64,000 nucleotides of DNA from Chrysogorgia sp. JL179-B06 (GCA_035772405.1 JAYKKM010000452.1:1253501-1317500); one strand, 5' to 3'; shown: positions 36,421-47,690, counted from the stretch's first letter. The notes: generated from the sequence alone by a model not told the origin. A program made the numbers and translations.

Positions 36421-38540
36421 ACCAAAAGATTGCATACCTAAATTTATCCTAGACCAAATTGATAAGTCTGATAAACCTTTTATTCTTTTAGAAGACTTCT
36501 GTTTCTTAACTTTTATTAATATTATATAATTATGCACATTCATGTACCAGTATTTCAATGGTATTCAAGTACCGGTAACACAATTTCAAAAATTGAAATG
36601 ACAAAAGCCCATAATATACAACAAAGAATGATATTGCTTAATCTAATTATTTCACCAATATATATATATTAATTCAGGATGAAATTCCTTTCAGCTGCTT
36701 CTTGTCAGTGGGGTGATACCACTTGTTTAATCCTAACATGTTCCCCTGACACAGTGAGTGTTAACCTACCCAATTATACATTATACAGTATTTATCCTTC
36801 AAAAGCTGTGTAAAAATATACATTGAAAGCCTAGGACTGGCACTGTCCAGGCCTACTGTCCAGGACAAAGGTGAATTTAAAACAGACACACTAAGCCATT
36901 GGCCAGAAGGGCATATGCCATAATATCAGATGAGCGTAAATGCTGATTGTTATAGCCAGTATGGTGTATGTTTACACTATTAAAGTGAGTAAAATGTAAG
37001 CGGAATCCAGCCAGGTTCGTCCTGGTTACTCCTATAGACTTGCAGTATAAATACAGCTATAATCTGTACTTTTTTACATCCTTACCACCAGTACTGGTAC
37101 TCACTATATAGGCTATTATTATCAAGTATTGTAATTATTCCATTGTGGATGAGGTTGCAAAGTGACCGAGTGAAACAATGGTGATGGATAATTTAAATAA
37201 AAGTATAAAATCTGCCATTCAAAATTTGTATTAACATTTGTTATTCTGCAATATTATAATAAAGCACATAATTTATTGGTATATCTTATGTAAGGACTAT
37301 TCAATTTCGAGCGAAAGCCCTTCAAAGGTCTGATTGGCGCTTTCTCGATATATCAACAAACCGAAATTCAAATCATCGCTAACCCTAACCCTAATCCTAA
37401 CCCTAAAACTAACTTGGGTTGATGTTATAATAATTTTAAATTTCGGTTGCCATGACGACATGCCAAAAGTGAAATGTTCCGACCACAATATCTTTTGAAG
37501 TACTAACTCTAAGAACTCATTCTACATATCTAATGAAAGCTTGATTAACAGCCTCTGACATACCTACAAAAATATTTTTGTAACTGATACCTAACAGCTT
37601 GAAAAAAGCGACGACGCTTGGATTGGATTGACAAACTCCGTATAAATATTTTAGATATTCAGACGACGATATCTTTTGAACTACTAACGCAAGAAAATCA
37701 TGCTATACATCAAATAAAAGCCTGAATAACATACTCGGACATGTTTGCCAAACTATCTTTGCGGGTTTAATATATTAACTATGAACTGACTAACAGGTTT
37801 AAAAAACCGAAAACGGGTTTACCTTTAGTTTTGACGCCACGTATAAAACTTGATTTACGAACTTGATTTACGAACTTGACATCTTCAGACGACGATATAT
37901 TGCATTTTCACTGCCTTTTCACGATCTTTTTGGACTCAAATCTTCATTCACCGTATAACCCGACAAAACACGAATTCAAATGCAGATATTTTTTATTTAC
38001 CATATCTAGTTACCAGGGCCAAATTTCCCGATGCCGCGCATGGGCCGTTGATTTTCAATATATATATAAAATTAAACTGCATTCGAGGGGATCCGCTTGG
38101 ATCTCGCGTGATAAGGGACTAAACGCCGGTCGATATTATCACCCTCGCCCTCAGGCCTTCGGCCGGCGCTTCGCGCCGGGCGAGGGGATTAGAAAAAATA
38201 GCATTGCCGTGGCGGTGTTTACAAAAAGGTTTACATTAAAATGTTGTCTGCGTGTCAGGCGTTATGCATTCGGAGGGCTGAGGGCGTGCTAGCCTGCGTG
38301 CGGCTAGGCATGCTGATGCGCTCTGATATAAAGCAAAACGGTCCAAAATATGAAATTTTATAAACTTCGGAGCTGAAAAATCACCGCTCAGAATGCAGGA
38401 AATGCCATTTACGGGAATCTATATTTCAAAATTTTCCGGGGGAGCACGGACCCCTCCAGAAAGCCTCGCGCCTTCGGCGCGAGGATTATTAGTTAGCATG
38501 ACCTCTCATTTGGGACCTGCATCGCCACTGGCCACCACCA
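36421..38540. other. Non-coding stretch with telomere-like repeats
   Basis: Contains (CTAACC)n-type repeats at about 37379-37412 and a GC hairpin CCTTCGGCCGGCGCTTCGCGCCGG around 38155-38180 flanked by CCTCGCCC/GGGCGAGG. Two related segments around 37480-37560 and 37670-37750 share ACGATATCTTTTGAA and ACTAAC. No gene supported. Confidence 0.55.
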
Positions 38541-38544
38541 ACCA

Positions 38545-40433
38545 TTCTGCATGAAGTTCGATCCTTTTAGGAATGGTAAACCAATTCAGCAAGTTTACAA
38601 CCAACCTAGCCGACCTAACCAAACCCATTCGAGATCTCTTAGTGAAGAATACAACATGGATGTGGGGGACTCCACAGCAACAAGCTTTTGAAAAAGTCAA
38701 GAGAGGCCTGACATCAGCACCAGTGCTAGCTTTATATGACCCAAATAAAGAGGCAAATATTACAGCAGATGCATCCTCATATGGCCTTGGAGCTGTCCTC
38801 CTACAAGAAGAAACTAAAGACAACTGGAAACCAGTATCCTTCATAGCGATAACTGCTACATAATCCAAATATGCCCAGATAGAAAAGGAAACCTTAGCTG
38901 TCACATGGGCTTGTGAACATTCAAGCAATTGCATCATTGGGAAATTCATAACCAGTGAAACTGATCGCAAACCACTGGTACCTCTGCTAACCAAACATAC
39001 TATAGACAAATTACCACCGAGATTGCAACGCTACAAGATGAGATTAATGAGATTTGGCATTAAGGATGTTCATCACGTACCTGGAAAATTACACTACACA
39101 GCCGATACCCTGTCAAGAAAACTAGCAGAGCAACCACCAGCCCAACCAACCATCAATGAAGATGAAATGAATGTGCATGTTTCAAGTGTAATCAATGCTT
39201 TACCAGTATCAGATCCCAAGTTGAGAGAAATCCAACAAGCGCAAGAGCAAGACGAAGTATGCCAGCAGATAAAGAAGTACTGTTCAGAAAAATGGCCAGA
39301 GAAACACCAAGTTAGCAGTGCCATCAAGCCATATTGGTCAGTACGTGCAGAAATAACCATCACACAAGACATCCTGCTGAAAGGAACAAGACTAGTAATT
39401 CCACGTCGCCTCCAACACCAAGTCCTAGATCGAATACATGAAGGACATCAAGGTATCAACAAATGCCTGGAAAGAGCAAAGATATATTTGTATGGTGGCC
39501 AGGCCTCAGCAAACAAATCAAAGATATGGTTGAAAACTGCAAGACATGCAGCAAGCACAGACAACAGCATCCGGAACCATTGATGCCAACACCACTCCCA
39601 ACACGACCATGGCAACTGATTGCAACAGACCTTTTTATTTTGGAAAAGGTTACTTACCTACTCGTTGTAGACTACTATTCCCGCTACGTCGAGGTCGTAG
39701 CATGGTCAAAAAGTACAACTTCACCTACAATCATCCGAGCACTGAAAGCAATCTATGCCAGACATGGTGTACCAGATGAGGTACGTTCAGATAATGGACC
39801 TCAATATCAAAGTGAAGAATTTGCCCAATTTGCAAAGGAATGGGGATTCAAGCACAACACCAGTAGTCCCCATTACCCTCAAGCGAACGGAGAGGTTGAA
39901 CGAGCGGTAAAGACGGTGAAAGACATTTTAAAGAAGGAAAATGATCCAGCAAAGGCACTGTTAGCATACAGATCCACACCATTATCAAGTGGATACTCTC
40001 CTGCAGAACTCCTCATGGGAAGAAAGATCAAGGCAACAATACCCATCATGCCAAAACATCTAGTCCCCAAATTGCCAGACTATGAACACTTCAAAGAAAA
40101 AGAAGAAGGATACAGATCAAAGCAGAAGAATAACTTTGATAACCGCCACAAAGCACACACTCTGGAACCTCTACCATCAGGTGCAACAGTGTACATTACA
40201 GACATGCATTGTACAGGCACAGTTATCAAGCCATTCACGAAACCAAGATCATATCTAGTGGACACAGCTACAAAAGTTGTTAGACGTAACTGAGTACAAC
40301 TACGCAACATCCCGAAGGACATTGACAAGAAGCAAGACATACAAGAAAGAACACCATCACCAAATGTAAATAGTAGACCAAGAAGAATCAAGAAACTATC
40401 ATTAAAAGCAAGAGAAAATCTTGGACTAAAATA
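38545..40433 (+). pseudogene. Gypsy RT tail, RNase H and integrase
   Basis: Starts in the RT connection domain (GMVNQFSKFTTNLADLTKPI). RNase H has NITADASSYGLGAVL, a stop at about 38862, and KYAQIEKETLAVTWACE. A PGKLHYTADTLSRK linker follows. The integrase HHCC module is split by a frameshift near 39470 (HQGINKCLERAK, then WWPGLSKQIKDMV..CSKHRQQ). The core has the three catalytic residues in IATDLFI, RSDNGPQYQSEEF and NGEVERAVKTVK. The first open frame ends at 40293, and similarity continues to about 40433. RT upstream of this point is missing. Confidence 0.88.
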
Positions 40434-40513
40434 ACTTTCAAAATAAGTTAGAGACAAATGACTGATAGAACAATTTGATATTTTGTTGATGACATCTCAA
40501 AGAAAGGGAGATG

Positions 40514-40614
40514 TAGTGTTACCTAATTAAATATCCTAATAATTATGACGTCATCAAGCCTGTAAATAAAACTAACATAGAATATAATAAAAGCCTCTTT
40601 CCGACATTACCACA
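40514..40614 (+). repeat. Gypsy right LTR
   Basis: 101-bp partner of the LTR at 23128-23230, with the same TGACGTCA. Preceded by an AAGAAAGGGAGA purine tract and followed by GGTAC. Confidence 0.92.
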
Positions 40615-41975
40615 GGTACCAGCAGCTTTGCCAACATTTTTCTGATAACCTACCTCTCCGTCGGCAAGTTGCGAACCCTGTCTCCATTGCCCTGGACGTA
40701 GGTTGTGACTGTTGTCTTCTTCATCAACATACTGGCATAGTGCAGCAGGATGTGTGATCCTTAGTAAGTTGTGGAGGGTCGTACAGGCCTAGACGATGTA
40801 ATCCACTGTTTCCGGTAGTTGTTGCATAATTCCAAGGAGAATCTGGAATCTCATGGCAAGAATGCCAAAAGCATTCTCCACAACTCTACGTGCACGAGAC
40901 AGTCTGTAGTTGAAGATGCGCTCGTCATGGTCCAGATGTCTTCTTGAGTATGGTTTCATCATCCATGGTCTGAGTGGAAAGGCATCATCACGAATCAGAA
41001 AGTAGGGAGTGTCTCTTTCATCATGTGGAAGGGGAGATGGTGGTGGAAGGCCCAGGGTTCCTTCTTCCAGCATTGCTCGCAGTTCTGAGTTGTTGAATAT
41101 TTGGCCATCAGAGGAACTTCCATATGAACCAACAATCACCCATATAAACTTGTAGCCAGCATCCACTATAGCCATCATCACCATGGAGAAGAACTTCTTG
41201 TAGTTGTAAAACAACGAACCAGAGTCAGCAGGCTTCTTGATTCTGAAGTGTTTGCCATCCAGCGCACCGCAACCATGTGGAAGGTTCCAGACTCTTTCAA
41301 ACTCTGCTGAAATGCGCAACCAATCTTCTTCGGGGATGTTGTCTGGCATGACTTCTATGTATGCTGAGATGATTGCTTCGCAGACTTCAGGTACGAAGAG
41401 TGATATGGAGTTTCGGGCCACACGGAAGGAATACATCATAATTATGCCTAAACATAATGCCTGAGTGTTACAGCTAACTTAAGGCCAGGCTCAAGTGGCT
41501 CCCTGAAAGTAGACAGACATTGTCCACTTATTTAAAATGTATAATGGCAATGGTAGATTCATATAAAATATTAGCAAAAATACTAAAATTTGGTAGAAAA
41601 TAAACACATATGTACCTGCATGAGGTGGACTTTTTCTTGATAGCACGAGTAACCCTGTCAAGAATCTCTCCAAACAGGTCAGCATCAACTCGGAGAAAGT
41701 TCCTGTAGCTAGCAGGGTCTTCTCGGTTCAGCTCATGCAGGAGATGATCATACTGTCCAAAGAGGGTCCTGCGGGCCAGCCAGGTCCTGCACCAAACCCT
41801 ACTGCGAGCTGGTCGCCTCCTCCGCCTCGGTCGAGGAATATCTGGTAGCTGCTGGGCCTATCCCTCTGGGCTACTTGAAGGAGCACTTGTGGAAATTGTT
41901 GATATAACTGCAATCTGTTTCTCTCATATGCGATGTTGTCTGTTTGGATGTCAGTTGTCGAATGATGATACATTG
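40615..41975 (-). pseudogene. PIF/Harbinger transposase (DDE), split by Gypsy
   Basis: Exon 1 (about 41975-41616) encodes an Arg-rich region and DHLLHELNREDPASYRNFLR. A 113-bp intron (41615-41503, GTACA..TTTCAG) is removed to give TSCREPLEPGLKLAVTLRHY. The main block (41439-40789) has the DDE_Tnp_4 signatures GALDGKHFRIKKP, VGSYGSSSDGQIF and RRVVENAFGILAMRFQIL. A TAG near 40795 interrupts VDYIV*ACTTLHN, and similarity continues to 40615, then resumes at 23127 beyond the Gypsy insertion. Stops and a frame change near 41450 mean it is inactive. The enzyme cuts and pastes Harbinger DNA at TTA/TAA-type sites. Confidence 0.85.
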
Positions 41976-42002
41976 AGATTTGCAGGATTCATATACTTGT
42001 TG

Positions 42003-42360
42003 TCAAAAAATCGTAAGGATTCGTAAATACTCGTCACTAACTCGTAACTATTCGTAACAACACGTAAACAGGTCGTAACTCACACGTGAAAGCTTCGATG
42101 AATCGTAACATTCCGTAATATACTCGTAACAATCCGTAAAAAGCTCGTAAAATGCCCGTAAGTAACTCGTAGTTATCCGTAACAAATCGTGGAATTTTGC
42201 CGTAAATACATCGTAATAACTCGTTATAATCCGTAATAAACCGTAACTAGCTCATCATATCTCGTAACAACTCCTAAAACGCTCGTACAAGTGGCCCAAT
42301 CGTAACGTTCCGTGTACTTTTACGAATTTGTGCGATCCGTAAGGATTCGTAAGAAAAATC
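42003..42360. repeat. Harbinger right subterminal repeats
   Basis: Units such as ATTCGTAAATACTCGT, ACTCGTAACTATTCG and ATCCGTAAAAAGCTCG recur every 10-20 bp, matching the left subterminal zone at 20760-21160. Confidence 0.85.
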
Positions 42361-42382
42361 CATGTATGTGAAGGGGGCATTA

Positions 42383-44658
42383 CAGCTAAAAGAAATCAAG
42401 ATAAAAACTTTACCCTTTTTGAATAAATGACCGCAATAAATTATGGCATTAGTATGTAATTAAATTAGCGTATCCGTATCTTGATCTGAAATCCTTAGAG
42501 TTTTCGACTTATATACGTATATGCGATCATTTAATGACTAATACTATTTTATTTTGATTCTCATTATTCAACTATGATTTTTGTTGCTCATACCCTTATA
42601 GCATAAGACTAGGATTGGAGTCTTGATGCCTCGGGAGCAGTGTTCAGGATCAGGCCAAGCGACACTTTTGCCCTCGCTTTTGCCAAATCGAACATCACGT
42701 TTGTGATATGAATTATCTGGTGGTCATATTTCAAATCGTACAAACGAACGAGAATACCTTCTAATTGATTAAAATAACACACGGTAATCATATGGCGCGT
42801 TTATAATGTAAAAATTCAATATGACAATTTGAACGCCATACATCTAATTCGAACAACATTTACTCGAAAGAGCAAGCCTCGCGAAGTCCATTCAAGCGAC
42901 ATACTTTTGCCAAATCGAACTTCACGTTTGTAATATTTCTGAATTAAACGACTTATCTGGCGGTCCGCAAGCGTTCATATTTCAAATCGAACAAACGAAC
43001 GAGAATACCCTTCTAATATTAAAAGAACATACGGAAATCATGCGGGATGTTTATTATTTTCATAATTCGTTACAACATGATTTTATGTTTATAAACCAAT
43101 CTTTATTCACCATTTGCTGGCCCACATGCGTTAGAACGCACTTACATAATCTTTGATTACTCCTAGTAATTAAAATTAGAGGGAACATCTAATCTTCATT
43201 TCAGTCAACCCAGAGTAACCAATTGAACGTCGCCATCTTGAATATAATTCGCCAAATAGAGAAATAGTGAAAAAGAATTCGCAAAAAATTGAAACGGATT
43301 TACGATTCCTTGTTTTGGACCGCGAGGTTCTCGAATTACAGAAAAAGGACAGAAACCAAGAAGTTTGCCCTCCAATTTTCCCCAAATCGTTCAATTGGTT
43401 ACTACATTCTGGCCCTTAGTACCCCCTCTAGTTTTATTTATGATATCTATGTCGTGTCAGGTATCCACGACCGACAAAGGCGAAATAGTCAAACAGAAGC
43501 TTAATTGGGACAATTCAATTTTATCGTAGAACTGTGGCTAAAAACATAGTTAACCAATTTCTGAATGTTGGACACATTGATATTACTTGAATGGTTAATC
43601 CAACAGCATTTTCCGTGGCCTTTGTGATAAAAAATTCGAAGACGAAATTGTTGACGAAAATAAGTCAGTCCTCGGTGTATTGACAAGCACGTGTTTAGAA
43701 CTTCAGGATGAAGTTTCATACAAATCCAAAAATGACGTCACATAGACTATATCGGTATGCAGTAAAATTTGAAATTAAAATCAGCTGTTATTCACTAATT
43801 TCGTCATGTGTTTCGTGCTCAGACCTCTTTACCGAGCGATACGAATTAGACGACGTTTTGAGAATTTGGATGTCCAGTTTTATGACGTTTTATGACGCAG
43901 AGTTTTATCACGTGTATTTCGCCGTTCGGAACTTGTCAACGCTGTGAAGTTTGAAGGATCTGTTCTGCCTTCAGCGAGGAAGTATTCTCTTGTCAAGGTA
44001 AGACAACTAAGATATAGTTATGTGTACGTAATGTTTTTCTTGTTAAACGCTCACCAATTAACAATTATTCGCCGAAGGCAAGGTGAATATCGGTGAACAA
44101 AAACCGAGACGAAGTCGAGGTTTTTATTAACCAATATTCACTGAGACTGAGGTGAATAATTGTTTTAGTATAAATACATATTTTCCTACTTTTAGGAACA
44201 GCATTTTCCTCAAAATTGCTATAGTTTCTCCGTTTCTTCTTCTGTCAATTTGACAAATCGGCTGGCGGCCATGTTGAAAAAACGCCTAGACTAATCAGCG
44301 CACGCGATTTCTATAATCACCTCACGTATTTATACTAAACGGAAATATGGCTCAGCTATGACTGCGACGGGTATATTCGATTTCTTGCCATCACAGCATC
44401 ATTTGTCATGGTGGGCATGATATCAAATTGTTTTGTTTATGAATACAGTTTTCCTTCTATTTTAGGTGTATATATATTGGTGTGAGTTCATTGTTTCTCA
44501 CGATATTGAGCATGCAGAAAAATGCACATCCGTGTCTCCTCATACACAATATATTGAACTGCATTTTTATACAAGAAACAAATCCTGATTAACTTAGTTT
44601 ATCAACTGTTATAATGTCAACTTTTTGTGTTCATATTGAATTGCATTTTTATGCAAGC
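42383..44658. other. Non-coding stretch with a diverged direct duplication
   Basis: Segments at about 42650-42795 and 42890-43040 are similar (GCGACA..CTTTTGCC, CAAATCGAAC.TCACGTTTG, AACGAACGAGAATACC). A fold-back lies at 44060-44165. No gene recognised. Confidence 0.55.
44060..44165. repeat. Fold-back repeat left of the Polinton
   Basis: CAATTATTCGCC..GGTGAATATCGGT pairs with ACCAATATTCACTGAG..GGTGAATAATTG. Ends in TTTTAGTATAAA, as in other fold-back copies of this window. Confidence 0.7.
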
Positions 44659-44664
44659 CTTGTA
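44659..44664. repeat. Polinton target-site duplication, left
   Basis: CTTGTA, identical to 61894-61899. A 6-bp duplication is diagnostic of Polinton/Maverick integration. Confidence 0.95.
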
Positions 44665-44838
44665 AGTAGTATAGAGAGTGGGGGTGCGAGCTCAATCGAT
44701 GTTGACCATAAATATAAATACCAAAACATCACCAAATTTGTACCAAATCGCGATTTGCCACAAATTCGGTGTCATTTCGGTAATTTTACATTTACGGAAA
44801 ACATCGAATAAGCTCGCACCCCCACTCTCTATACTACT
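44665..44838. repeat. Terminal palindrome of the left TIR
   Basis: The outer 28 bp (AGTAGTATAGAGAGTGGGGG, then TGCGAGCT) recur inverted and perfect at 44811-44838. Inner arms match imperfectly around the exact palindrome CAAATCGCGATTTG. The terminus could fold back on itself. Confidence 0.9.
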
Positions 44839-44975
44839 ATGGCGGTCGTTAATCAAGCTTGACACCCCTCACGTCTTCTACTCAATTGATGTCAAACACG
44901 CGCGAGACTAGCGAAACAATACCAAATTTATACCAAATCGCGATTTTCGCTAAATTTGGTGTTATTTCAGTCGTA

Positions 44976-45176
44976 TTTTTAAAAATAGAAAGTGTCGCTT
45001 CGTCATTTTCGCATTTTTTAAAAAATAGAGTGTGTCGCTTCATCATTTTCGCATATTTAAAAAATAGAAAGTGCCGTTTCAACATTTTTACATATTTAAA
45101 AAATAGAATGTGTCGCTTCGTCATTTTCGTGTATTTAAAAAATAGAAAGTGTCATTTCAACATTTTCACATTTTTG
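44976..45176. repeat. 43-bp tandem repeats in the left TIR
   Basis: About five units of the form TTTAAAAAATAGAAAGTG-TCGCTTCGTCATTTTCGC-AT with alternating variants. They create an open frame on both strands, which I treat as an artefact. Confidence 0.85.
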
Positions 45177-45326
45177 TTCAACAAACCACTGACACGTTCT
45201 GCCGCTGTCTCAATTCACGCGCGAAAAAAAACCACTAGATTTTGGTTCTAGTGGTGATGTTTATCCAAATGGATAGCGAAATGACGCTCTTTTGATTGGC
45301 TAACAAATAGCCGGTTGTTTTGCAAG

Positions 45327-45833
45327 TTAGCCTGTTTGCTCACTATTTTCAGTGTTTGTCACCTCACTTCTAAAGTGGTGATCGTACACATATTTCGACG
45401 TTGTGATTCCTCCCGACAACAAACCTAAGAAAGGCACGTACGGCGTCACAACCGCGACAATGCTCTCAACGTCTTTTTTTAGTAATGGGTCTTTTTGCAA
45501 CTCGTCGTTTAGTTCGTCAGGGTTTTCTATAGCGTTCAACCCATCCAGTAAGCTAGCGAATTTGCTGATTAGCAAGTCGGTGAGAAAAGCGTTTGCAATT
45601 TCCATTCTCTTCAACTCATATTGGCGCCATATCTTATCGATGACCTTTGCGGACGCTTTTTTAATATACGCCTCAGACTGGCTCACCACACCATCGCCAG
45701 ACAGTCTAATAAGTTCAGCTCTCCTAACGTCGATGTCCACAGTCGAAGTACCATCAGTGTCCTCAACTAGTTCCTCAATCGTAGGGTTTTCCTCACTTTT
45801 GCGTTTCACCATCACGTTACTACTTATACCCAT
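45327..45833 (-). CDS. Polinton protein of unknown function, leftmost gene
   Basis: 168 codons; not recognised. The first half is charged and probably helical. The C-terminal third has a hydrophobic stretch (IVAVVTPYVPFLGLLSGG) that could be membrane-associated. The last residues (TENSEQT) are encoded inside the terminal inverted repeat and match the end of PolB. A second Met at codon 8 (45812) is preceded by GTATAAGTAGTAACGTG, like the start-adjacent motif of other genes here, so the shorter start is likely. It ends the ATPase/capsid minus-strand block, 3 bp from the ATPase gene. Confidence 0.75.
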   Translation of the reverse strand: MGISSNVMVKRKSEENPTIEELVEDTDGTSTVDIDVRRAELIRLSGDGVVSQSEAYIKKASAKVIDKIWRQYELKRMEIANAFLTDLLISKFASLLDGLNAIENPDELNDELQKDPLLKKDVESIVAVVTPYVPFLGLLSGGITTSKYVYDHHFRSEVTNTENSEQTG

Positions 45834-45836
45834 ATT

Positions 45837-46436
45837 TTATTGCGGAATAACAACTTCGTAATTGTATGGATAACGCAGTGAGATTTCAAGTCTGGCGTAC
45901 TTATTATTTTTTAGTGCGGTCACAATCGTCGACGCCTCCTCTTTGCTAATGTGTCCAAGGTAATCGTCAATAACAACCTTCATGTCACTTCTGCTCGGAC
46001 AGTAAAAGCAAACAAGCTTACTAATGTTTTCTCTATACGGTTTCGCGATTGACGTCAGTTGTTGTGTGATGACAATAACGCTCAACATAAAATGTCGCGC
46101 ACTAAAAGCCAAGTTGACCAGTTGACTAGTCCTATTCTTGACGTCCTGCCCACTTGCACAGTCGTCTAACACAATTAGAGTGTTAGTGCCTTTAAAAATG
46201 TTTGTTACACACTTGAGAACAGCGTCGACATTGTCCTGTGTGCAGTCTATCGCTAGCACGTCAGGGTCACGCACATATTTCCAATCTTGATATGCTTTGT
46301 TCCACTCGAAAGTTGGACAAATCAACACAATGTAGTCAAATTTACCACGATACTCAGATTCCAATGTTTCCAGCAAATAATGCGTCTTACCACAAGCTGT
46401 CATACCAACAATTAGCGCATTAAACGGAGTCTCCAT
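45837..46436 (-). CDS. A32-like genome-packaging ATPase
   Basis: 199 residues, a compact FtsK/HerA-type packaging ATPase as in Polintons, virophages and NCLDVs. Walker A is GMTACGKT at residues 11-18; Walker B is LIVLDD at 87-92. Between and after them are ICPTF and a VIVITQQLTS sensor-like strand, the usual order for the family. It would pump DNA into a preformed capsid. It lies between the unknown leftmost gene and the MCP gene, the typical Polinton neighbourhood. The frame is intact with an ATG start. Confidence 0.9.
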   Translation of the reverse strand: METPFNALIVGMTACGKTHYLLETLESEYRGKFDYIVLICPTFEWNKAYQDWKYVRDPDVLAIDCTQDNVDAVLKCVTNIFKGTNTLIVLDDCASGQDVKNRTSQLVNLAFSARHFMLSVIVITQQLTSIAKPYRENISKLVCFYCPSRSDMKVVIDDYLGHISKEEASTIVTALKNNKYARLEISLRYPYNYEVVIPQ

Positions 46437-46451
46437 TAAATTGCGTTTGAT

Positions 46452-47690
46452 TTAATACTGGATTGACTGCAACCCATTGTTCATGAAGTTGACCAACCCA
46501 TCACTCATCACAAACACCCTGCACATAACATTCGCAGTCGTCGCTTTCTTAGTGATTTCAAGAAGCACGCCGGATTGTGTGTTCACAATTTTTTTACCAG
46601 TGGCGACGTTGTAATTATCTTGAACGCTCCTCAAGTCAATGACTAACGCAAAGCCATCTTTATAGAACTTCTGTATGGTCATGAACTGAGCGTGTTCTTC
46701 ACCCAACCCAAACAATCGTTTCGCCTCTGCGTAGAACTTCGACTTTGGGATGCCTTGTGAGTACACACTATTTGGCACACCTTCAATTGTGACTCTAACA
46801 CTCTCGATATTTGGGTAGAGAAACTCCTCACTGTCTGTTCGCACCTTATTCGTGAATAGCAACACAATTGCCTTCATGCTTTTTCTCGGTAGATTAATGT
46901 TTTCATTCACAATGGTCGTACCCTTGTCCCATTCAGTGGTTTTCATCAACGTAACGTGCTCATACGACAAACTACGACCACTTGCATAGCCCGATGCTAT
47001 TTCATCAGAGAGCTCCTGGTTATCGATCGTTTCATACTCAAGCTCGAGGTTCTCCAGAGTGTATCCACCTACACTTTCATTGGATTGCGCCACCATGATG
47101 TCTGTGGCCTTTGGAAGTGTGATCACATACTGCAAGTTATTATTCATGCTAAAAGGAGCGTACAACCCGTGGTCATTCATGATTTTACCAAGCTTAATCC
47201 GCTGTTTCGTTCCAATCACACCAAACATCAACGCGTCACTAACTTTAGCAACGTTCCCACTTGTCGCACCACTGTCATCCTTAGAAATTAGCTTTCTCAA
47301 GTTTTCAGAGCCAACACCATAGTCAATCATTTGGTCTCGCGCAGTAACACTTTCCCAAAGGTCGCGATAAACACCAGTGTAATTTTCCCCATTGTTGTCA
47401 TACACAGTTTCCCCAGCTAGTTTCACAACAAGTTTCTCACAAAGCAACTTGCTTACGTTATTCAAGAACCAACTTTTGTCGTTCGCGTTCTTAAAGTCGA
47501 ACACTAAACCCAACGATCCAGGTACCAAACAGCTGCTAACCTTGAGCTTTGGTATATCAATGTAAAGTTCCTCACCAGGACTGACTTTATTAGGGTTCAA
47601 CGTGATCACATGCTGCGTTCTCGCCCCTTTTATGACACCCATAGTCGCTCGTCTAAAACCAGGACTCAACTCTGCCGACGTGACGTTCAT
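46452..47690 (-). CDS. Candidate major capsid protein (double jelly-roll)
   Basis: 412 residues, beta-rich, no membrane segments, start ATG directly after AAAGTAT. Early segments SPGEELYIDIPKL, VPGSLGLVFDF and LVVKLAGETVYDNNGEN resemble the N-terminal strands of cnidarian Polinton MCPs as I remember them. Size is below the 550-650 of many Polinton MCPs, but fits a compact double jelly-roll. The assignment rests on position next to the packaging ATPase, size and strand-rich composition rather than on a catalytic motif. A structure prediction would decide. The frame is intact. Confidence 0.72.
   Translation of the reverse strand: MNVTSAELSPGFRRATMGVIKGARTQHVITLNPNKVSPGEELYIDIPKLKVSSCLVPGSLGLVFDFKNANDKSWFLNNVSKLLCEKLVVKLAGETVYDNNGENYTGVYRDLWESVTARDQMIDYGVGSENLRKLISKDDSGATSGNVAKVSDALMFGVIGTKQRIKLGKIMNDHGLYAPFSMNNNLQYVITLPKATDIMVAQSNESVGGYTLENLELEYETIDNQELSDEIASGYASGRSLSYEHVTLMKTTEWDKGTTIVNENINLPRKSMKAIVLLFTNKVRTDSEEFLYPNIESVRVTIEGVPNSVYSQGIPKSKFYAEAKRLFGLGEEHAQFMTIQKFYKDGFALVIDLRSVQDNYNVATGKKIVNTQSGVLLEITKKATTANVMCRVFVMSDGLVNFMNNGLQSIQY

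Larger units (their letters stand above)
23128..40614 (+). mobile_element. Gypsy LTR retrotransposon, rearranged, with nested insertions
   Basis: Flanked by GGTAC (23123-23127 and 40615-40619). Terminal repeats of about 102 bp start TGTAGTGTTACC and end ATTACCACA. A primer-binding-like TGGTGGCAGCGG follows the left LTR, and a purine tract AAGAAAGGGAGA precedes the right one. Coding order on the plus strand is gag start (23362), protease/RT start (25930-26617), then RT tail, RNase H and integrase (38545-40433). The central gag/protease block is inverted, and about 12 kb of foreign DNA replaced the middle of RT. Confidence 0.85.
20726..42379. mobile_element. PIF/Harbinger DNA transposon, interrupted by nested elements
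   Basis: Ends TGCCCCTTACGG (20726) and its counterpart AAGGGGGCA (to 42379) are inverted, and TTA flanks both (20723-20725, 42380-42382). This is the 3-bp duplication expected of PIF/Harbinger. Both ends are followed by long zones of CGTAA/ACTCGTAA repeats. A MADF/Myb-like gene lies at the left on the plus strand and a DDE transposase at the right on the minus strand. A Gypsy element at 23128-40614 sits inside the transposase coding region. Without it the Harbinger would be about 4.2 kb. Confidence 0.85.
44665..45354. repeat. Polinton left terminal inverted repeat
   Basis: Matches 61205-61893 in inverse orientation with few differences. From outside inward: a 174-bp imperfect palindrome (44665-44838), a second CAAATCGCGATTT-centred palindrome (about 44915-44975), about five 43-bp tandem units (44976-45176), a CCACTAGATTTTGGTTCTAGTGG hairpin, and the last codons of the leftmost gene. 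Confidence 0.95.

Noticed and set aside
44859..45251. 130-codon ORF in the left TIR (and 138-codon partner at 61283-61699) with a repeated LKNRKCRF motif
   Set aside because: It is a translation of the 43-bp tandem repeat, open on both strands; no start context or conserved domain. Treated as repeat, not gene.
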